A stretch of DNA of 64,000 bases from Thiothrix caldifontis. GTDB lineage: Bacteria; Pseudomonadota; Gammaproteobacteria; Thiotrichales; Thiotrichaceae. The notes beneath the pieces are model-generated. The model saw nothing but the letters and a program-made list of their open reading frames with translations, did not search any database and was not told where the DNA came from. Each line of letters starts with the position of its first letter. Positions within the stretch are counted from its first letter, which is position 1. The DNA lies in NCBI RefSeq assembly GCF_900107695.1, contig NZ_FNQP01000001.1, forward strand, positions 221,652 through 285,651, given 5' to 3'. Positions 1 through 8,562 of this stretch are shown here, piece by piece. Made by a program: the position numbers and the translations under genes.

Positions 1-1
1 A

Positions 2-694
2 TTGGTGGATATAGACCCGCAAGGCAATGCAACGACTGGCTTAGGTTTGGAAAAGCATGGGCAAAAAACCACGTTGACTGATGTATTGTTGGGCGAAGCC
101 CATGTTACGGAAATTCTGCAAAAACTGCCGGATAGTTCCCTGCATGTGCTACCTGGGTCTCCGGAAGTGACGGTCGCTGAAGTCAAACTGATGAACAGCG
201 AGCGCCGTGAATACCGCTTACGTGAAGCCTTATCGCCACTGCGAGGGGCTTACGATTATATTCTGATCGACTGTCCTCCATCCCTCAATATGCTTACTGT
301 GAACGCTCTTGTGGCTGCTGATGGTGTCATTATCCCGATGCAGTGTGAATACTACGCACTCGAAGGGTTAAGCGCTTTAGTCGGCACGATTGACCGTATT
401 ACCCAAACCGCCAACCCTGAATTACAAGTGATGGGCTTAGTGCGTACCATGTATGACCCCCGAAGTAACTTATCACGTGATGTCTCCGAGCAGATTCACG
501 CATTCTTTCGCAACAAGGTCTACAATACTGCTATCCCGCGCAATATTCGTTTGGCAGAAGCGCCCAGCCATGGTTTGTCTGTGCTGGAATACGACAAAGG
601 TTCACGAGGTGCATTGGCCTACCTTGCCTTAGCTGCTGAAATGCTGCGCAAAGATTCCAGCAAAGTAGCAGCGGATGGAGAACAGGCATGGTAA
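2..694 (+). CDS. parA: ParA chromosome-partitioning ATPase (5' truncated)
   Basis: This is the C-terminal part of a ParA/Soj P-loop ATPase, which with ParB segregates the chromosome origin region. The window starts just after the deviant Walker A loop: the first residues read VDIDPQGNATTGLG, the conserved Walker A' segment. The Walker B-like stretch DYILIDCPPSL is near residue 90, and the family end GLSVLEYDKGSRGA is intact. The true start lies upstream of position 1. The stop overlaps the parB start by 7 bases, so the two are translationally coupled. In gammaproteobacteria parAB usually lies near oriC with gidA/gidB; those genes are outside the window. Confidence 0.96.
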   Translation: MVDIDPQGNATTGLGLEKHGQKTTLTDVLLGEAHVTEILQKLPDSSLHVLPGSPEVTVAEVKLMNSERREYRLREALSPLRGAYDYILIDCPPSLNMLTVNALVAADGVIIPMQCEYYALEGLSALVGTIDRITQTANPELQVMGLVRTMYDPRSNLSRDVSEQIHAFFRNKVYNTAIPRNIRLAEAPSHGLSVLEYDKGSRGALAYLALAAEMLRKDSSKVAADGEQAW

Positions 695-1542
695 AAAAAC
701 CGGCTTTAGGGCGCGGACTCGATATTTTGTTGAGTTCTGTGCGGGGAGAGGGTGAGCAGACTGACGATACAGTCCTGAAGAGACTTCCCGTAGAGCGGAT
801 TCGCCCTGGTCAGTATCAACCGCGCACTCGGATGGATCCTGATGCCTTACAAGAGTTAGCCGACTCTATTAAAGCCCAAGGATTGGTGCAGCCTGTGGTG
901 GTGCGCAAACTCGGTGGTGGCGAATACGAGCTAATTGCAGGTGAGCGTCGCTGGCGGGCAGCACAGTTAGCTGGATTGCATGAAATTCCATCTGTCGTGC
1001 GTGACATTCCCGATCAGTCAGCCGCTGCCATGTCGCTGATCGAAAATATTCAGCGTGAAGATCTTAATGCACTTGAGGAAGCTACGGCTTTACGTCGTTT
1101 GATCGACGAGTTTGGTTTGACTCATCAGCAAACCGCCGAAGCCGTGGGACGTTCACGCGCAGCGGTGACTAATCTATTGCGCTTGTTAGAATTACAGCCT
1201 GAAACCAAAGCGTTGGTGGATGCAGGGCAGCTTGAAATGGGACACGCTCGTGCTTTGTTGGCATTAGGGGGGCAACAACAAGTGGAAATTGCCCAGAAAG
1301 TTGCTGAGCGTCAATTGTCGGTGCGTGAAACGGAGCGTCTAGTTAAAAATATTCTAGAAGTAGGGCAAAAGCCAGAACCCGAATTTAAGTCATCACCTGA
1401 TGTGTTGAAGTTGGAACAAACGCTAGCTGATACCCTTGGGGCTAAAGTTGCTATTCGCTATAACCGCACAGGCAAGGGTAAATTGGTGATTGAATACAAT
1501 AGTCTAGATGAACTCGATGGTATTCTCGGTCATATTCAGTAA
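688..1542 (+). CDS. parB: ParB chromosome-partitioning protein
   Basis: ParB/Spo0J CTPase and DNA-binding protein that loads on parS sites and partners with ParA. The N-terminus KKPALGRGLDILL is the typical ParA-contact motif. The ParB/Srx CTP-binding core follows with GERRWRAAQLAG (about residue 86) and ENIQREDLNALEEA (about residue 118). A helix-turn-helix (LTHQQTAEAVGRSRAAVTNLLRLL) covers roughly residues 144-167, and the C-terminal dimerisation region ends in LDELDGILGHI. At 284 aa it has normal length. It overlaps parA by 7 bases. No perfect parS palindrome was found in the window. Confidence 0.97.
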   Translation: MVKKPALGRGLDILLSSVRGEGEQTDDTVLKRLPVERIRPGQYQPRTRMDPDALQELADSIKAQGLVQPVVVRKLGGGEYELIAGERRWRAAQLAGLHEIPSVVRDIPDQSAAAMSLIENIQREDLNALEEATALRRLIDEFGLTHQQTAEAVGRSRAAVTNLLRLLELQPETKALVDAGQLEMGHARALLALGGQQQVEIAQKVAERQLSVRETERLVKNILEVGQKPEPEFKSSPDVLKLEQTLADTLGAKVAIRYNRTGKGKLVIEYNSLDELDGILGHIQ

Positions 1543-1559
1543 ATTTTATGCTCAAGGTG

Positions 1560-1588
1560 TTGCTGTGACGATGAAATCGCTGCATAAT
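1560..1588 (+). promoter_or_regulatory. Probable sigma-70 promoter of rpsT
   Basis: TTGCTG at 1560-1565 and CATAAT at 1583-1588 are separated by exactly 17 bp, which predicts a start near 1595. This gives a leader of about 35 nt before the rpsT TTG codon. The assignment rests on match and spacing only. Confidence 0.5.
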
Positions 1589-1629
1589 ACGCGCCTTGTT
1601 TTTCGGATTGGTTTTTCGGGAGAATACCC

Positions 1630-1896
1630 TTGCCTAACATAGCTTCAGCTAAGAAACGTGTTCGCCAGAGCGAAGTAAGTCGTATGCATAACCGTCACAT
1701 GCGCACACGTTTACGTACACAAATTAAAAATGTCTTGCGTGCGATTGACGCTGGTGACCGTGAAGCTGCCCTGTCTGCTTATCAAGCGGCTGTGCCTGTG
1801 ATTGATTCCATTGCTGACAAAGGTATCATTCACAAGAATAAAGCAGCACGCCATAAAAGCCGTCTGAACGCACATATTAAAGCGCTGCAAGCTTAA
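1630..1896 (+). CDS. rpsT: 30S ribosomal protein S20
   Basis: Primary 16S rRNA-binding protein of the small ribosomal subunit. The 88-residue product begins PNIASAKKRVRQSE and is rich in Lys and Arg, with the helical bundle typical of S20 (NKAARHKSRLNAHIKAL at the end). The start codon is TTG at 1630, preceded by GGGAG about 7 bases upstream. No ATG is available before the conserved N-terminus. E. coli rpsT also uses UUG, where the weak start supports translational autoregulation; the same is inferred here. It has its own promoter and a strong terminator. Confidence 0.97.
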   Translation: MPNIASAKKRVRQSEVSRMHNRHMRTRLRTQIKNVLRAIDAGDREAALSAYQAAVPVIDSIADKGIIHKNKAARHKSRLNAHIKALQA

Positions 1897-1924
1897 TCAT
1901 TACGATTGGTTTGGTGTGTTTTCT

Positions 1925-1952
1925 AAAGCCGGTAATTAAAAACCGGCTTTTT
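1925..1952 (+). terminator. Rho-independent terminator after rpsT
   Basis: AAAGCCGGT (1925-1933) pairs perfectly with ACCGGCTTT (1942-1950) across an 8-base loop, followed by a T run. It lies 29 bases after the rpsT stop and just before coaE. Confidence 0.9.
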
Positions 1953-1969
1953 GTGTTTGTGTGGTGTTT

Positions 1970-2569
1970 ATGCTGAAAGTTGGTTTAACGGGTGGTATCG
2001 GTTGTGGCAAATCCACAGCAGTGCAACGTTTTCGAGAGCTTGGCGTACCAGTTATCGAAGCTGACCTTATTGCTCGTGAAATTGTTTCAGTAGGGCAGCC
2101 TGCCTTGCAGGAAATCACCGATTACTTTGGTTCACAGGCACTGCAAGCTGATGGTGTACTTGATCGTGCGTGGCTACGTCAAGCCGTTTTTAGTGACCCA
2201 TTACGCTTAGAGCAACTCGAATCCATTCTTCATCCGCGCATCCGCTCTGAAATTCTCGCTAGAATTGCCGCTTGTACTCACAGCGCTTATGTGATTGTTG
2301 ACGTACCTCTATTGTTTGAAAAGGGCTATACTCAGCTTTTCGAGCGAATCTTAGTAATTGATTGTTTGCCAGATCAGCAGGTTTTGCGTGTCAGGCAACG
2401 TGATGGCAGTGATGATAGTGTGATCACGTCTATCATGCAGTCGCAAATTGGGCGTGAGGCACGTTTGCAGCAAGCTCATGACGTTATTAGCAATACCTCA
2501 TCAATTACTGATTTTTATGAGAAAATTGATGATTTGAATTTTAAATACATAAAATTGTCAGATGTTTAG
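1970..2569 (+). CDS. coaE: Dephospho-CoA kinase
   Basis: Phosphorylates the 3'-hydroxyl of dephospho-CoA, the last step of coenzyme A synthesis. It has the P-loop GLTGGIGCGKST at the N-terminus, the substrate-binding VIEADLIARE region, VIVDVPLLFEKG and the late DDSVITSIMQSQ...EAR lid segment. The product is about 199 aa, the usual length. The ATG at 1970 gives the canonical MLKVGLTGG start; an in-frame GTG at 1961 is possible, but neither has a clear ribosome binding site. In many gammaproteobacteria coaE is next to zapD, as here. Confidence 0.95.
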   Translation: MLKVGLTGGIGCGKSTAVQRFRELGVPVIEADLIAREIVSVGQPALQEITDYFGSQALQADGVLDRAWLRQAVFSDPLRLEQLESILHPRIRSEILARIAACTHSAYVIVDVPLLFEKGYTQLFERILVIDCLPDQQVLRVRQRDGSDDSVITSIMQSQIGREARLQQAHDVISNTSSITDFYEKIDDLNFKYIKLSDV

Positions 2570-2628
2570 TTGCTTGTTCTGTTGGCTTTTTGGTATAAAA
2601 GCGCTTCAATAGGGCTTGTAAGTGTTTT

Positions 2629-3450
2629 ATGATGATTTATGCACAACCGCTGAGTGACGATATTCGTCGAATTTCTGAGCCACATATGATTGGTTATGAA
2701 CAGCCGCTAAACGAAAAAATCCGCTTATTTATGCGCTTGGAATTGCTCATGGGGCGGTTTCAATACCATATTTCTACTGGTCCTAAACCTGAAGATACAG
2801 TAGCGGCTTTGCATTTGTTGCTGGATCTTTACAATCTTTCTGCCCGCCTTGATGTCAAAAGTGAAATTCTCAAAGAAATTGACCGAATGGGGCAGTCAGC
2901 GCGTTTATTATTGCGAAAAGAAGAGGCGGATGCTACCCGTCTTGATGCTGTGTTGGAGCAACTCAATTATCATAGCGATGTGCTGTATCAACAGCGGGGG
3001 CAATTAGGACAGCATTTAAAGAATCACATGTTCTTCAATAGCTTGCGACAACGTTCCACTTTGCCGGGCGGTCTGAATGGTTTTGATATTCCACTATTTC
3101 ATTACTGGCAAGAGCAAGCGATTAATGTGCGGGTCGATGATTTACGTGAATGGATTGAGCCGTATGTAACAGCTAATGCAGCAGCCCGTGACTTGCTGAA
3201 TATCGTGCGTGATTTTGGTGAGCGTCATGATGAACTGGCTAAGGAGGGTTTTTATCAGTCGATGTTAGAAGCGCGTAAACCTTATCAGATGATGCGGGTT
3301 GAATTGCCTGATAATGTCGATTATTACCCTGAAATCAGTGCAGGTAAGCAGCGTTTTACCCTGCGTTTCGTGAATGCTGATATGCTGGCAGAGCGGGGTA
3401 AGCAGAACCAGAAGGATGTGCCGTTCACATTGGTGTTGTGTTCTTTCTGA
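2629..3450 (+). CDS. zapD: Cell division protein ZapD
   Basis: Z-ring-associated protein that binds the FtsZ C-terminus and crosslinks protofilaments. The core QPLNEKIRLFMRLELL and later RQRSTLPGG.NGFDIPLFHYW and RFTLRFVNAD match the ZapD (DUF1342) family. The family N-terminus begins at about residue 20 (ATG at 2686, giving 254 aa). The 19 residues before it, read from ATG 2629/2632, look like a diverged copy of the same segment (IYAQPLSDDIRRI versus GYEQPLNEKIRLF). Either start is possible and neither has a strong ribosome binding site. coaE is upstream. Confidence 0.93.
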   Translation: MMIYAQPLSDDIRRISEPHMIGYEQPLNEKIRLFMRLELLMGRFQYHISTGPKPEDTVAALHLLLDLYNLSARLDVKSEILKEIDRMGQSARLLLRKEEADATRLDAVLEQLNYHSDVLYQQRGQLGQHLKNHMFFNSLRQRSTLPGGLNGFDIPLFHYWQEQAINVRVDDLREWIEPYVTANAAARDLLNIVRDFGERHDELAKEGFYQSMLEARKPYQMMRVELPDNVDYYPEISAGKQRFTLRFVNADMLAERGKQNQKDVPFTLVLCSF

Positions 3451-3477
3451 GAGTTGTGCTGCGACAATTAGGTAATG

Positions 3478-3503
3478 GCAAGCGGGCTAAAAAGCCCGCT
3501 TGC
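3478..3503. terminator. Bidirectional terminator between zapD and the DUF2914 gene
   Basis: GCAAGCGGGCT (3478-3488) pairs perfectly with AGCCCGCTTGC (3493-3503) around an AAAA loop. The 11-bp stem sits between two convergent genes. Confidence 0.8.
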
Positions 3504-3521
3504 CGTTTCTGGTTGTTACGT

Positions 3522-4148
3522 TTAACGTGTTAGCGTATCCCAGATCGCTTGTGAGTTTTTTTCTGGTGTGGCGGCGTCCTTTGGTGTCTCAATAGCCGGT
3601 GTTGTTACATTGGGTGGTGGAGCAGCGGTAGGTAACGCGACGGCAGGGGCTGGTACAGGAGTGGGGGTGGGTTCGCTTGGTGTGATCGGGTCAACGATTA
3701 ACGTGTCTTGCCGTAAGGTGGAACCATCGTCGTTAATGACTGTAACTGTCCATGTCCCCGGTAGGGTGGGGGAGATCGTTTTGTTGGAGTGTACTCGCCA
3801 GCGTTGCCCGCCCACAGGAAATTGCAAGCCTAGTTGGAATGCACCATCTTTCTCCCAACGATGGGTGATGACGTGACCTTGTAATCCAACCAGTTCTGTA
3901 AAGTAATACACGGTTTGTCCGGCACTAATGCGTGTCACAGCGTTAGCGGGTTCACGTGCGCTAATGTTGGTGGTAAACGTGGCACGCGCTATTTGTGGTT
4001 GCGGAGCAGCGCTTGGTGCTGGAGGGGTTGGTGCTGCTGGTGTTGTGGTGGGGTGTGATATAATCGGCGCTTCTTCTGCCAAAATCATAGGGTTAATTAC
4101 CCCTGTTAGTATCAGGAAGGCTGCCGTTTTCACGTAGTTGTTCAACAT
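3522..4148 (-). CDS. DUF2914 domain protein, exported, proline-rich
   Basis: A 208-residue protein of unknown function. Residues 1-24 are a signal peptide (LNNYVKTAAFLILTGVINPMILAEE). A Pro/Thr/Ala-rich linker covers about residues 30-50. A DUF2914-type domain spans about residues 56-150, recognised by FTTNISAREPANAV, VYYFTELVGLQGHVITHRWE, GGQRWRVHSNKTISP and GTWTVTVINDDG. A second Pro/Ala-rich tail follows. DUF2914 domains are beta-rich and often periplasmic; no activity is established. The gene faces zapD across a shared terminator and has an AT-rich upstream region with the palindrome AATATTATAATATT at about 4170-4183. Confidence 0.75.
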   Translation of the reverse strand: MLNNYVKTAAFLILTGVINPMILAEEAPIISHPTTTPAAPTPPAPSAAPQPQIARATFTTNISAREPANAVTRISAGQTVYYFTELVGLQGHVITHRWEKDGAFQLGLQFPVGGQRWRVHSNKTISPTLPGTWTVTVINDDGSTLRQDTLIVDPITPSEPTPTPVPAPAVALPTAAPPPNVTTPAIETPKDAATPEKNSQAIWDTLTR

Positions 4149-4302
4149 GGTTTTGCTCTCTTAAAATTAGAATATTATAATATTAATGAAAAAGAGTTTA
4201 CTGTATTTGCAGGACGTTCTCCAAAGAATACGCTTTCTAGGCTTGCCCCTTGCGACAACTTACGCTTTACTACCTTAATTTATATGCATAGGCAGGATGA
4301 AC

Positions 4303-4551
4303 ATGCCGAGAAAACAGGCTGAAGCTAGTAACGCACAACCGGATTTTGAGACGGCAATGACAGAGCTAGAAACTTTGGTGCAACGCATGGAAGGCGGCGA
4401 GCTATCGCTGGAAGATTCCCTTAAAGAATTTGAACGCGGCGTGAAGTTGACGCGGCTGTGTCAGGAAGCGCTTAAAGTTGCTGAGCAGCGTGTCAAGTTG
4501 CTGAGTGCTGATGGGCAGGAAAGCGATTTTCCGCAACAGGGGGACGCTTGA
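4303..4551 (+). CDS. xseB: Exodeoxyribonuclease VII small subunit
   Basis: Small subunit of the XseA/XseB single-strand exonuclease. The motif FETAMTELETLVQRMEGGELSLEDSL, followed by a charged helix with FERGVKL, is diagnostic. The ATG at 4303 has AGGATGAAC just upstream with good spacing; an ATG at 4297 adds two residues. The stop TGA overlaps the ispA ATG (TGATG), as in the xseB-ispA-dxs operon known from E. coli. Confidence 0.95.
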   Translation: MPRKQAEASNAQPDFETAMTELETLVQRMEGGELSLEDSLKEFERGVKLTRLCQEALKVAEQRVKLLSADGQESDFPQQGDA

Positions 4552-5444
4552 TGTTGAATGTGCATACTCGTCTACAAGCTTGGCAAGCGCGTATTGAATC
4601 TGTGTTGGAAGAGGTGTTGCCGTCTGCTACTACTCATCCAGCCATGTTGCATGAAGCCATGCGCTATTCGGTGTTGAATGGTGGCAAACGGATGCGCCCA
4701 TTGTTGATATACGCTACTGGTGATGCATTGGGCATTGCGCCTGAGCATCTGGATATTCCTGCTGCGGCACTTGAGTTGATTCATGTATATTCATTAGTGC
4801 ATGACGATTTGCCTGCAATGGATGACGATGATTTGCGCAGAGGTAAGCCAACTTGCCACAAAGCCTTTGATGAGCCGACGGCGATTTTGGTGGGAGATGC
4901 TTTGCAGGCGTTAGCATTTCAGTTATTAGCCGCTCATCCGCGCATGACGGTTTCACCTGAGCAACGTTTGCGCATGATGGAGTTGTTGGGGCAGGCGGCA
5001 GGTTCTCGCGGGATGGTGGGCGGACAGGCAATTGATTTAGCCGCAGTTGGGCGGACATTGACTGAAGTTGAGTTGGAAAATATGCACATCCACAAAACGG
5101 GTGCATTGATTCGTGCTAGTGTATTGTTAGCTGCGTATAGTGTGGATGTGTTGGATGCTCAACGTTTGCAACAACTCGATCATTTTGCCAAGTGCATCGG
5201 GCTGGCATTCCAAGTGCAAGACGATATTTTGGATGTGGAAAGCGATACCCAAACATTGGGTAAAACCCGTGGCGCGGATGAGGCAGCCGGTAAGCCGACT
5301 TACCCTTCTATTATCGGTTTGTCGGCTTCTAAAATGAAACTACAGGATTTGTATGACGAAGCACTGGAAGCTTTGGTATCCTTCGGCGAATCTGCCCATT
5401 TGTTGCGTGAAATTGCCGAATTTACGGTCAAGCGCATACGATAA
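4551..5444 (+). CDS. ispA: Farnesyl diphosphate synthase
   Basis: Condenses IPP with DMAPP and then GPP to make farnesyl diphosphate for undecaprenyl phosphate and quinones. The first aspartate-rich motif HDDLPAMDDDDLRRG starts near residue 84. The second, QVQDDILDVESD, is near residue 220, followed by the family's KTRGADEAAGKPTYP. At 297 aa it has normal length. The start ATG overlaps the xseB stop. The pathway continues in dxs downstream. Confidence 0.96.
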   Translation: MLNVHTRLQAWQARIESVLEEVLPSATTHPAMLHEAMRYSVLNGGKRMRPLLIYATGDALGIAPEHLDIPAAALELIHVYSLVHDDLPAMDDDDLRRGKPTCHKAFDEPTAILVGDALQALAFQLLAAHPRMTVSPEQRLRMMELLGQAAGSRGMVGGQAIDLAAVGRTLTEVELENMHIHKTGALIRASVLLAAYSVDVLDAQRLQQLDHFAKCIGLAFQVQDDILDVESDTQTLGKTRGADEAAGKPTYPSIIGLSASKMKLQDLYDEALEALVSFGESAHLLREIAEFTVKRIR

Positions 5445-5512
5445 ATAACAACAGTAAGACAAAACCCACCACAATGCCATATTTACGGTTTGACGATTAG
5501 GGGTTAGCTAAC

Positions 5513-7402
5513 GTGCTTAATACGATTCATTCTCCTGCCGAGTTACGTCGCTTGGAACTTGAGCAACTGCCAGCAGTATGCGCTCAGGTGCGCGAGTTTT
5601 TGCTGAATTCTGTGTCGACGGGCGGCGGACACTTTTCATCCAATTTAGGTACGGTCGAATTGACGGTAGCCTTGCATTATGCCTTTGATACGCCTAGGGA
5701 TAAGCTGGTGTGGGATGTCGGTCATCAGGCTTACCCGCATAAAATCCTGACTGGACGGCGTGAGCAGATGAGCAGCATTCGCCAAAAAGAAGGTTTAGCC
5801 GGTTTTCCTAAACGTGGTGAAAGTGAATATGATACGTTTGGCGTTGGGCATTCTAGCACTTCGATCAGTGCTGCTTTAGGTATGGCTTTGGCGGCACAGC
5901 ATAAGGGTGAAGATTACCATTCGATTGCGATTATCGGCGATGGTGCTTTGACTGCTGGGATGGCGTATGAAGCCTTGAATCATGCAGGTGATTTAGATGC
6001 CAATTTGATTGTGATTCTCAATGATAATGAAATGTCGATTTCACCTAACGTTGGTGCTTTGCGTAAATACCTGACGCGTTTGTTATCGGGGCGGATGTAT
6101 TCCACCATGCGTGAAAGTGGCAAAAAAGCGTTATCACACAGTAGATCCCTTTCCAAACTGGTGAAACTAACCGAAGAGCACATGAAGGGTATGGTGTTGC
6201 CGGGGACGTTGTTTGAGGAGATGGGCTTCAAATACTATGGCCCTATTGATGGGCATGATGTCGAAGAGTTGGTGCGGGTGTTGCAAAATCTCAAAAGCAT
6301 CAAAGGCCCGCGCTTGTTGCATGTACTGACCCAAAAAGGTAAAGGATACGAACCAGCAGAGGAAGACCCTTGTACCTATCATGGCGTTGTCCCCTTCAAT
6401 TTGAAAACGGGTCTGGTCGCCAATGCGAAAAAATCCACACCGACTTATACGCAAGTGTTTGGGCAATGGTTGTGTGATATGGCAGAGCAGGATCAGCGTT
6501 TGGTGGGGATTACGCCTGCGATGCGTGAGGGTTCGGGTTTGGTGGCATTTTCAGAGCGTTTTCCTAGACGTTATTTTGATGTCGGCATTGCTGAACAACA
6601 TGCGGTCACGCTGGCCGCCGGTTTAGCTTGTGAAGGGTTGAAGCCGGTCGTCGCCATTTATTCAACTTTTTTGCAGCGTGCTTACGACCAACTTGTGCAT
6701 GATGTCGCCATTCAGAATTTACCGGTGGTGTTTGCGATTGACCGCGCTGGTTTGGTGGGGGCGGATGGCCCAACCCATTCGGGGAATTACGATTTGTCTT
6801 TCTTGCGCTGTATTCCGAACATGGTGGTGATGGCTCCCGCCGATGAAAATGAATGCCGCCAGATGTTGTATACAGCATTTCAGATGAATTGCCCAACGGC
6901 AGTACGTTACCCGCGAGGTAAAGGTATTGGTATTGAACCCCAAACGGAGATGCAATCCATCCCATTAGGTAAGGCAGTAAAATTACGCACAGGCCAAGCG
7001 GTTGCCATTGTGTTGTTTGGTTCCTTATTGCCTGAAGCGCAAGCAGCCGCAGCAGAACTGAATGCAACATTGGTCAATATGCGTTTCGTCAAGCCTTTGG
7101 ATAAAGCTATGCTGCGGGAATTGGCGCAGTCACACGAACTCTTGGTAACGTTGGAAGACAATGCTGTCATGGGTGGGGCAGGTAGTGGTGTGAACGAATA
7201 CTTGCACGAGGCTGGCTTAACTGTGGATGTTTTGAACCTGGGTTTGCCTGATACTTATATCGACCACGCTCAGCGGGAAGAGCAATTGGTCAGTTGTGGG
7301 TTAGATGCAGAGGGTATTGTACAACGGGTCAAAGCCGGATATGGGGGGAGGATTCGCATTGGCGTAACCTTGTATCCTGTGCCACAATACAATACAAACT
7401 GA
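5513..7402 (+). CDS. dxs: 1-deoxy-D-xylulose-5-phosphate synthase
   Basis: Thiamine-diphosphate enzyme that joins pyruvate and glyceraldehyde 3-phosphate, the first step of the MEP isoprenoid pathway. Visible motifs are [20 protein letters not shown] (N-terminus), [15 protein letters not shown], the ThDP-binding [18 protein letters not shown], the catalytic region [17 protein letters not shown], and the transketolase-like C-terminus with [19 protein letters not shown] and RYPRG. At 629 aa it matches the family. The start is GTG at 5513 with AGGGG upstream. It follows ispA by 68 bases. Confidence 0.96.
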   Translation: MLNTIHSPAELRRLELEQLPAVCAQVREFLLNSVSTGGGHFSSNLGTVELTVALHYAFDTPRDKLVWDVGHQAYPHKILTGRREQMSSIRQKEGLAGFPKRGESEYDTFGVGHSSTSISAALGMALAAQHKGEDYHSIAIIGDGALTAGMAYEALNHAGDLDANLIVILNDNEMSISPNVGALRKYLTRLLSGRMYSTMRESGKKALSHSRSLSKLVKLTEEHMKGMVLPGTLFEEMGFKYYGPIDGHDVEELVRVLQNLKSIKGPRLLHVLTQKGKGYEPAEEDPCTYHGVVPFNLKTGLVANAKKSTPTYTQVFGQWLCDMAEQDQRLVGITPAMREGSGLVAFSERFPRRYFDVGIAEQHAVTLAAGLACEGLKPVVAIYSTFLQRAYDQLVHDVAIQNLPVVFAIDRAGLVGADGPTHSGNYDLSFLRCIPNMVVMAPADENECRQMLYTAFQMNCPTAVRYPRGKGIGIEPQTEMQSIPLGKAVKLRTGQAVAIVLFGSLLPEAQAAAAELNATLVNMRFVKPLDKAMLRELAQSHELLVTLEDNAVMGGAGSGVNEYLHEAGLTVDVLNLGLPDTYIDHAQREEQLVSCGLDAEGIVQRVKAGYGGRIRIGVTLYPVPQYNTN

Positions 7403-7477
7403 TGTGTCAGAAATCGACTATAATTCCCTGAAGAGTTTGATTTCACCCGTATTTCCCAATTCCTGAGGAGTTGTTTC

Positions 7478-8101
7478 ATGAAGTTTCTTGTTGGCTTTTT
7501 CAGCCTCGAATGGATGCGTGTCTTTGATTTTATTGCGCCATTGGCTATCCGCCTGTTTCTTGCGCCAATGTTTTGGGTATCTGGCGTGAAGCATTTAGGA
7601 CTGTTTTCCAGTTCTGATTTTGTGATTTATAACCCGTTAACGTGGATTAATACGGAAGCTTTCCAGCAAAGTGTTGCCGCGATGAGCAATACAGTGCTTG
7701 CTGGAATGGGTGCTGAAACGTTGTTGATTTTGATTGGTACGATTGAAATTGTAGCAGCAATTCTGTTGGTTTTGGGTTTCGCAGTACGTTGGGTGGTGTT
7801 GGCATTAATGTTTGCGGTGGTTGTACTCGGCTTGATGGCAATGGGAGAGGCGGGCTTCCTCACCACTATGCAGCAATTAGTCATGAGCCACGGCTATACC
7901 ACTATGGTTAATAACCAGACAGAGGTCTATTTGGTCTATTTCGTGTTGCTACTGGCACTATTTTTCATGGGAGCAGGGCGTTGGGTTAGTTTGGACTGGT
8001 TCATTTACCGTGGTTTCATGAAGCGTATTGACAGTAAAACCGCGCATCATGACCCTTTTGAGATTGATGCAACTGACGAACCAGGTATTAGCAAGCTGTA
8101 A
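7478..8101 (+). CDS. DoxX family membrane protein
   Basis: A 207-residue integral membrane protein with four or five hydrophobic segments. It has the DoxX hallmarks: an N-terminal RLFLAPMFWVSGVKHL helix and the second-helix pattern IGTIEIVAAILLVLGFAVRW. DoxX-like proteins are associated with thiosulfate:quinone reduction in Acidianus, and with unrelated membrane roles elsewhere; the role here is not known. A GAGGAG ribosome binding site precedes the ATG. TATAAT at 7419-7424 could be its -10 box. A hairpin terminator follows, so the gene appears to be transcribed alone. Confidence 0.8.
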   Translation: MKFLVGFFSLEWMRVFDFIAPLAIRLFLAPMFWVSGVKHLGLFSSSDFVIYNPLTWINTEAFQQSVAAMSNTVLAGMGAETLLILIGTIEIVAAILLVLGFAVRWVVLALMFAVVVLGLMAMGEAGFLTTMQQLVMSHGYTTMVNNQTEVYLVYFVLLLALFFMGAGRWVSLDWFIYRGFMKRIDSKTAHHDPFEIDATDEPGISKL

Positions 8102-8124
8102 TACGGTCGTTTGATTGTGGTGCG

Positions 8125-8152
8125 AAGAAGGCTGCCATTGGCGGCCTTCTTG
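8125..8152 (+). terminator. Probable terminator after the DoxX gene
   Basis: AAGAAGGC and GCCTTCTT form an 8-bp stem around an inner TGCCATTGGCG that can pair partly. It lies between convergent genes and is followed by only a short T-containing tail. Confidence 0.6.
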
Positions 8153-8167
8153 CTTTAGGACTATTAC

Positions 8168-8425
8168 TTAACGGATCTCGCCACGTTCACGCATGGCTTT
8201 TACTTTTTCATCATTGCGTTTCATGAGTTGCAGTGTCAGGTAAATTTTTGCTGGAATTGATAAAAACAAGCCACCTGCAATCAAGCCTGCCACGAGTGCG
8301 ATACCTTGTATGCCATATCCCGTCACAATGTCGGTGAAAATAACCAGCCCGACACCCACTGCTGCAATGCCTAACCCTACAATAATGAGTGTATACATAA
8401 GGCGGGTGAGAGATGTTTCATTCAT
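8168..8425 (-). CDS. Small two-helix membrane protein, unknown
   Basis: An 85-residue protein I do not recognise. Two hydrophobic segments (about residues 10-32, LMYTLIIVGLGIAAVGVGLVIF, and 38-62, IQGIALVAGLIAGGLFLSIP) are followed by a short charged C-terminal tail (KRNDEKVKAMRERGEIR), probably cytoplasmic. Its start lies 67 bases from the FNR-type box, on the side opposite the cytochrome gene, so it could share that control. No function is assigned. Confidence 0.6.
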   Translation of the reverse strand: MNETSLTRLMYTLIIVGLGIAAVGVGLVIFTDIVTGYGIQGIALVAGLIAGGLFLSIPAKIYLTLQLMKRNDEKVKAMRERGEIR

Positions 8426-8491
8426 GAGTGCTTACCTTGCGGGTATGTAATGGAATTGTTCCATTATCCGCCTCCATGAAATTCAGGGTAA

Positions 8492-8505
8492 TTGATGTTT
8501 ATCAA
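8492..8505. promoter_or_regulatory. FNR/ANR-type binding site
   Basis: A perfect match to the FNR consensus TTGAT-N4-ATCAA (TTGAT 8492-8496, ATCAA 8501-8505). A -10 hexamer TATACT lies at 8527-8532, predicting a start near 8539. The box centre is then about 40.5 bp upstream, the position of a class II FNR activator site. It should drive the cytochrome c-DUF302 gene when oxygen is low. Confidence 0.7.
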
Positions 8506-8562
8506 TCTGCTAGTGCTTAAGCCTAATATACTGACCCACATCATATTTTGGGATCGTTATTT

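Noticed and set aside
3568..4137. Plus-strand frames opposite the DUF2914 gene
   Set aside because: They mirror its Pro/Ala-rich low-complexity segments (Gly/Val-rich in antisense) and have no independent support.
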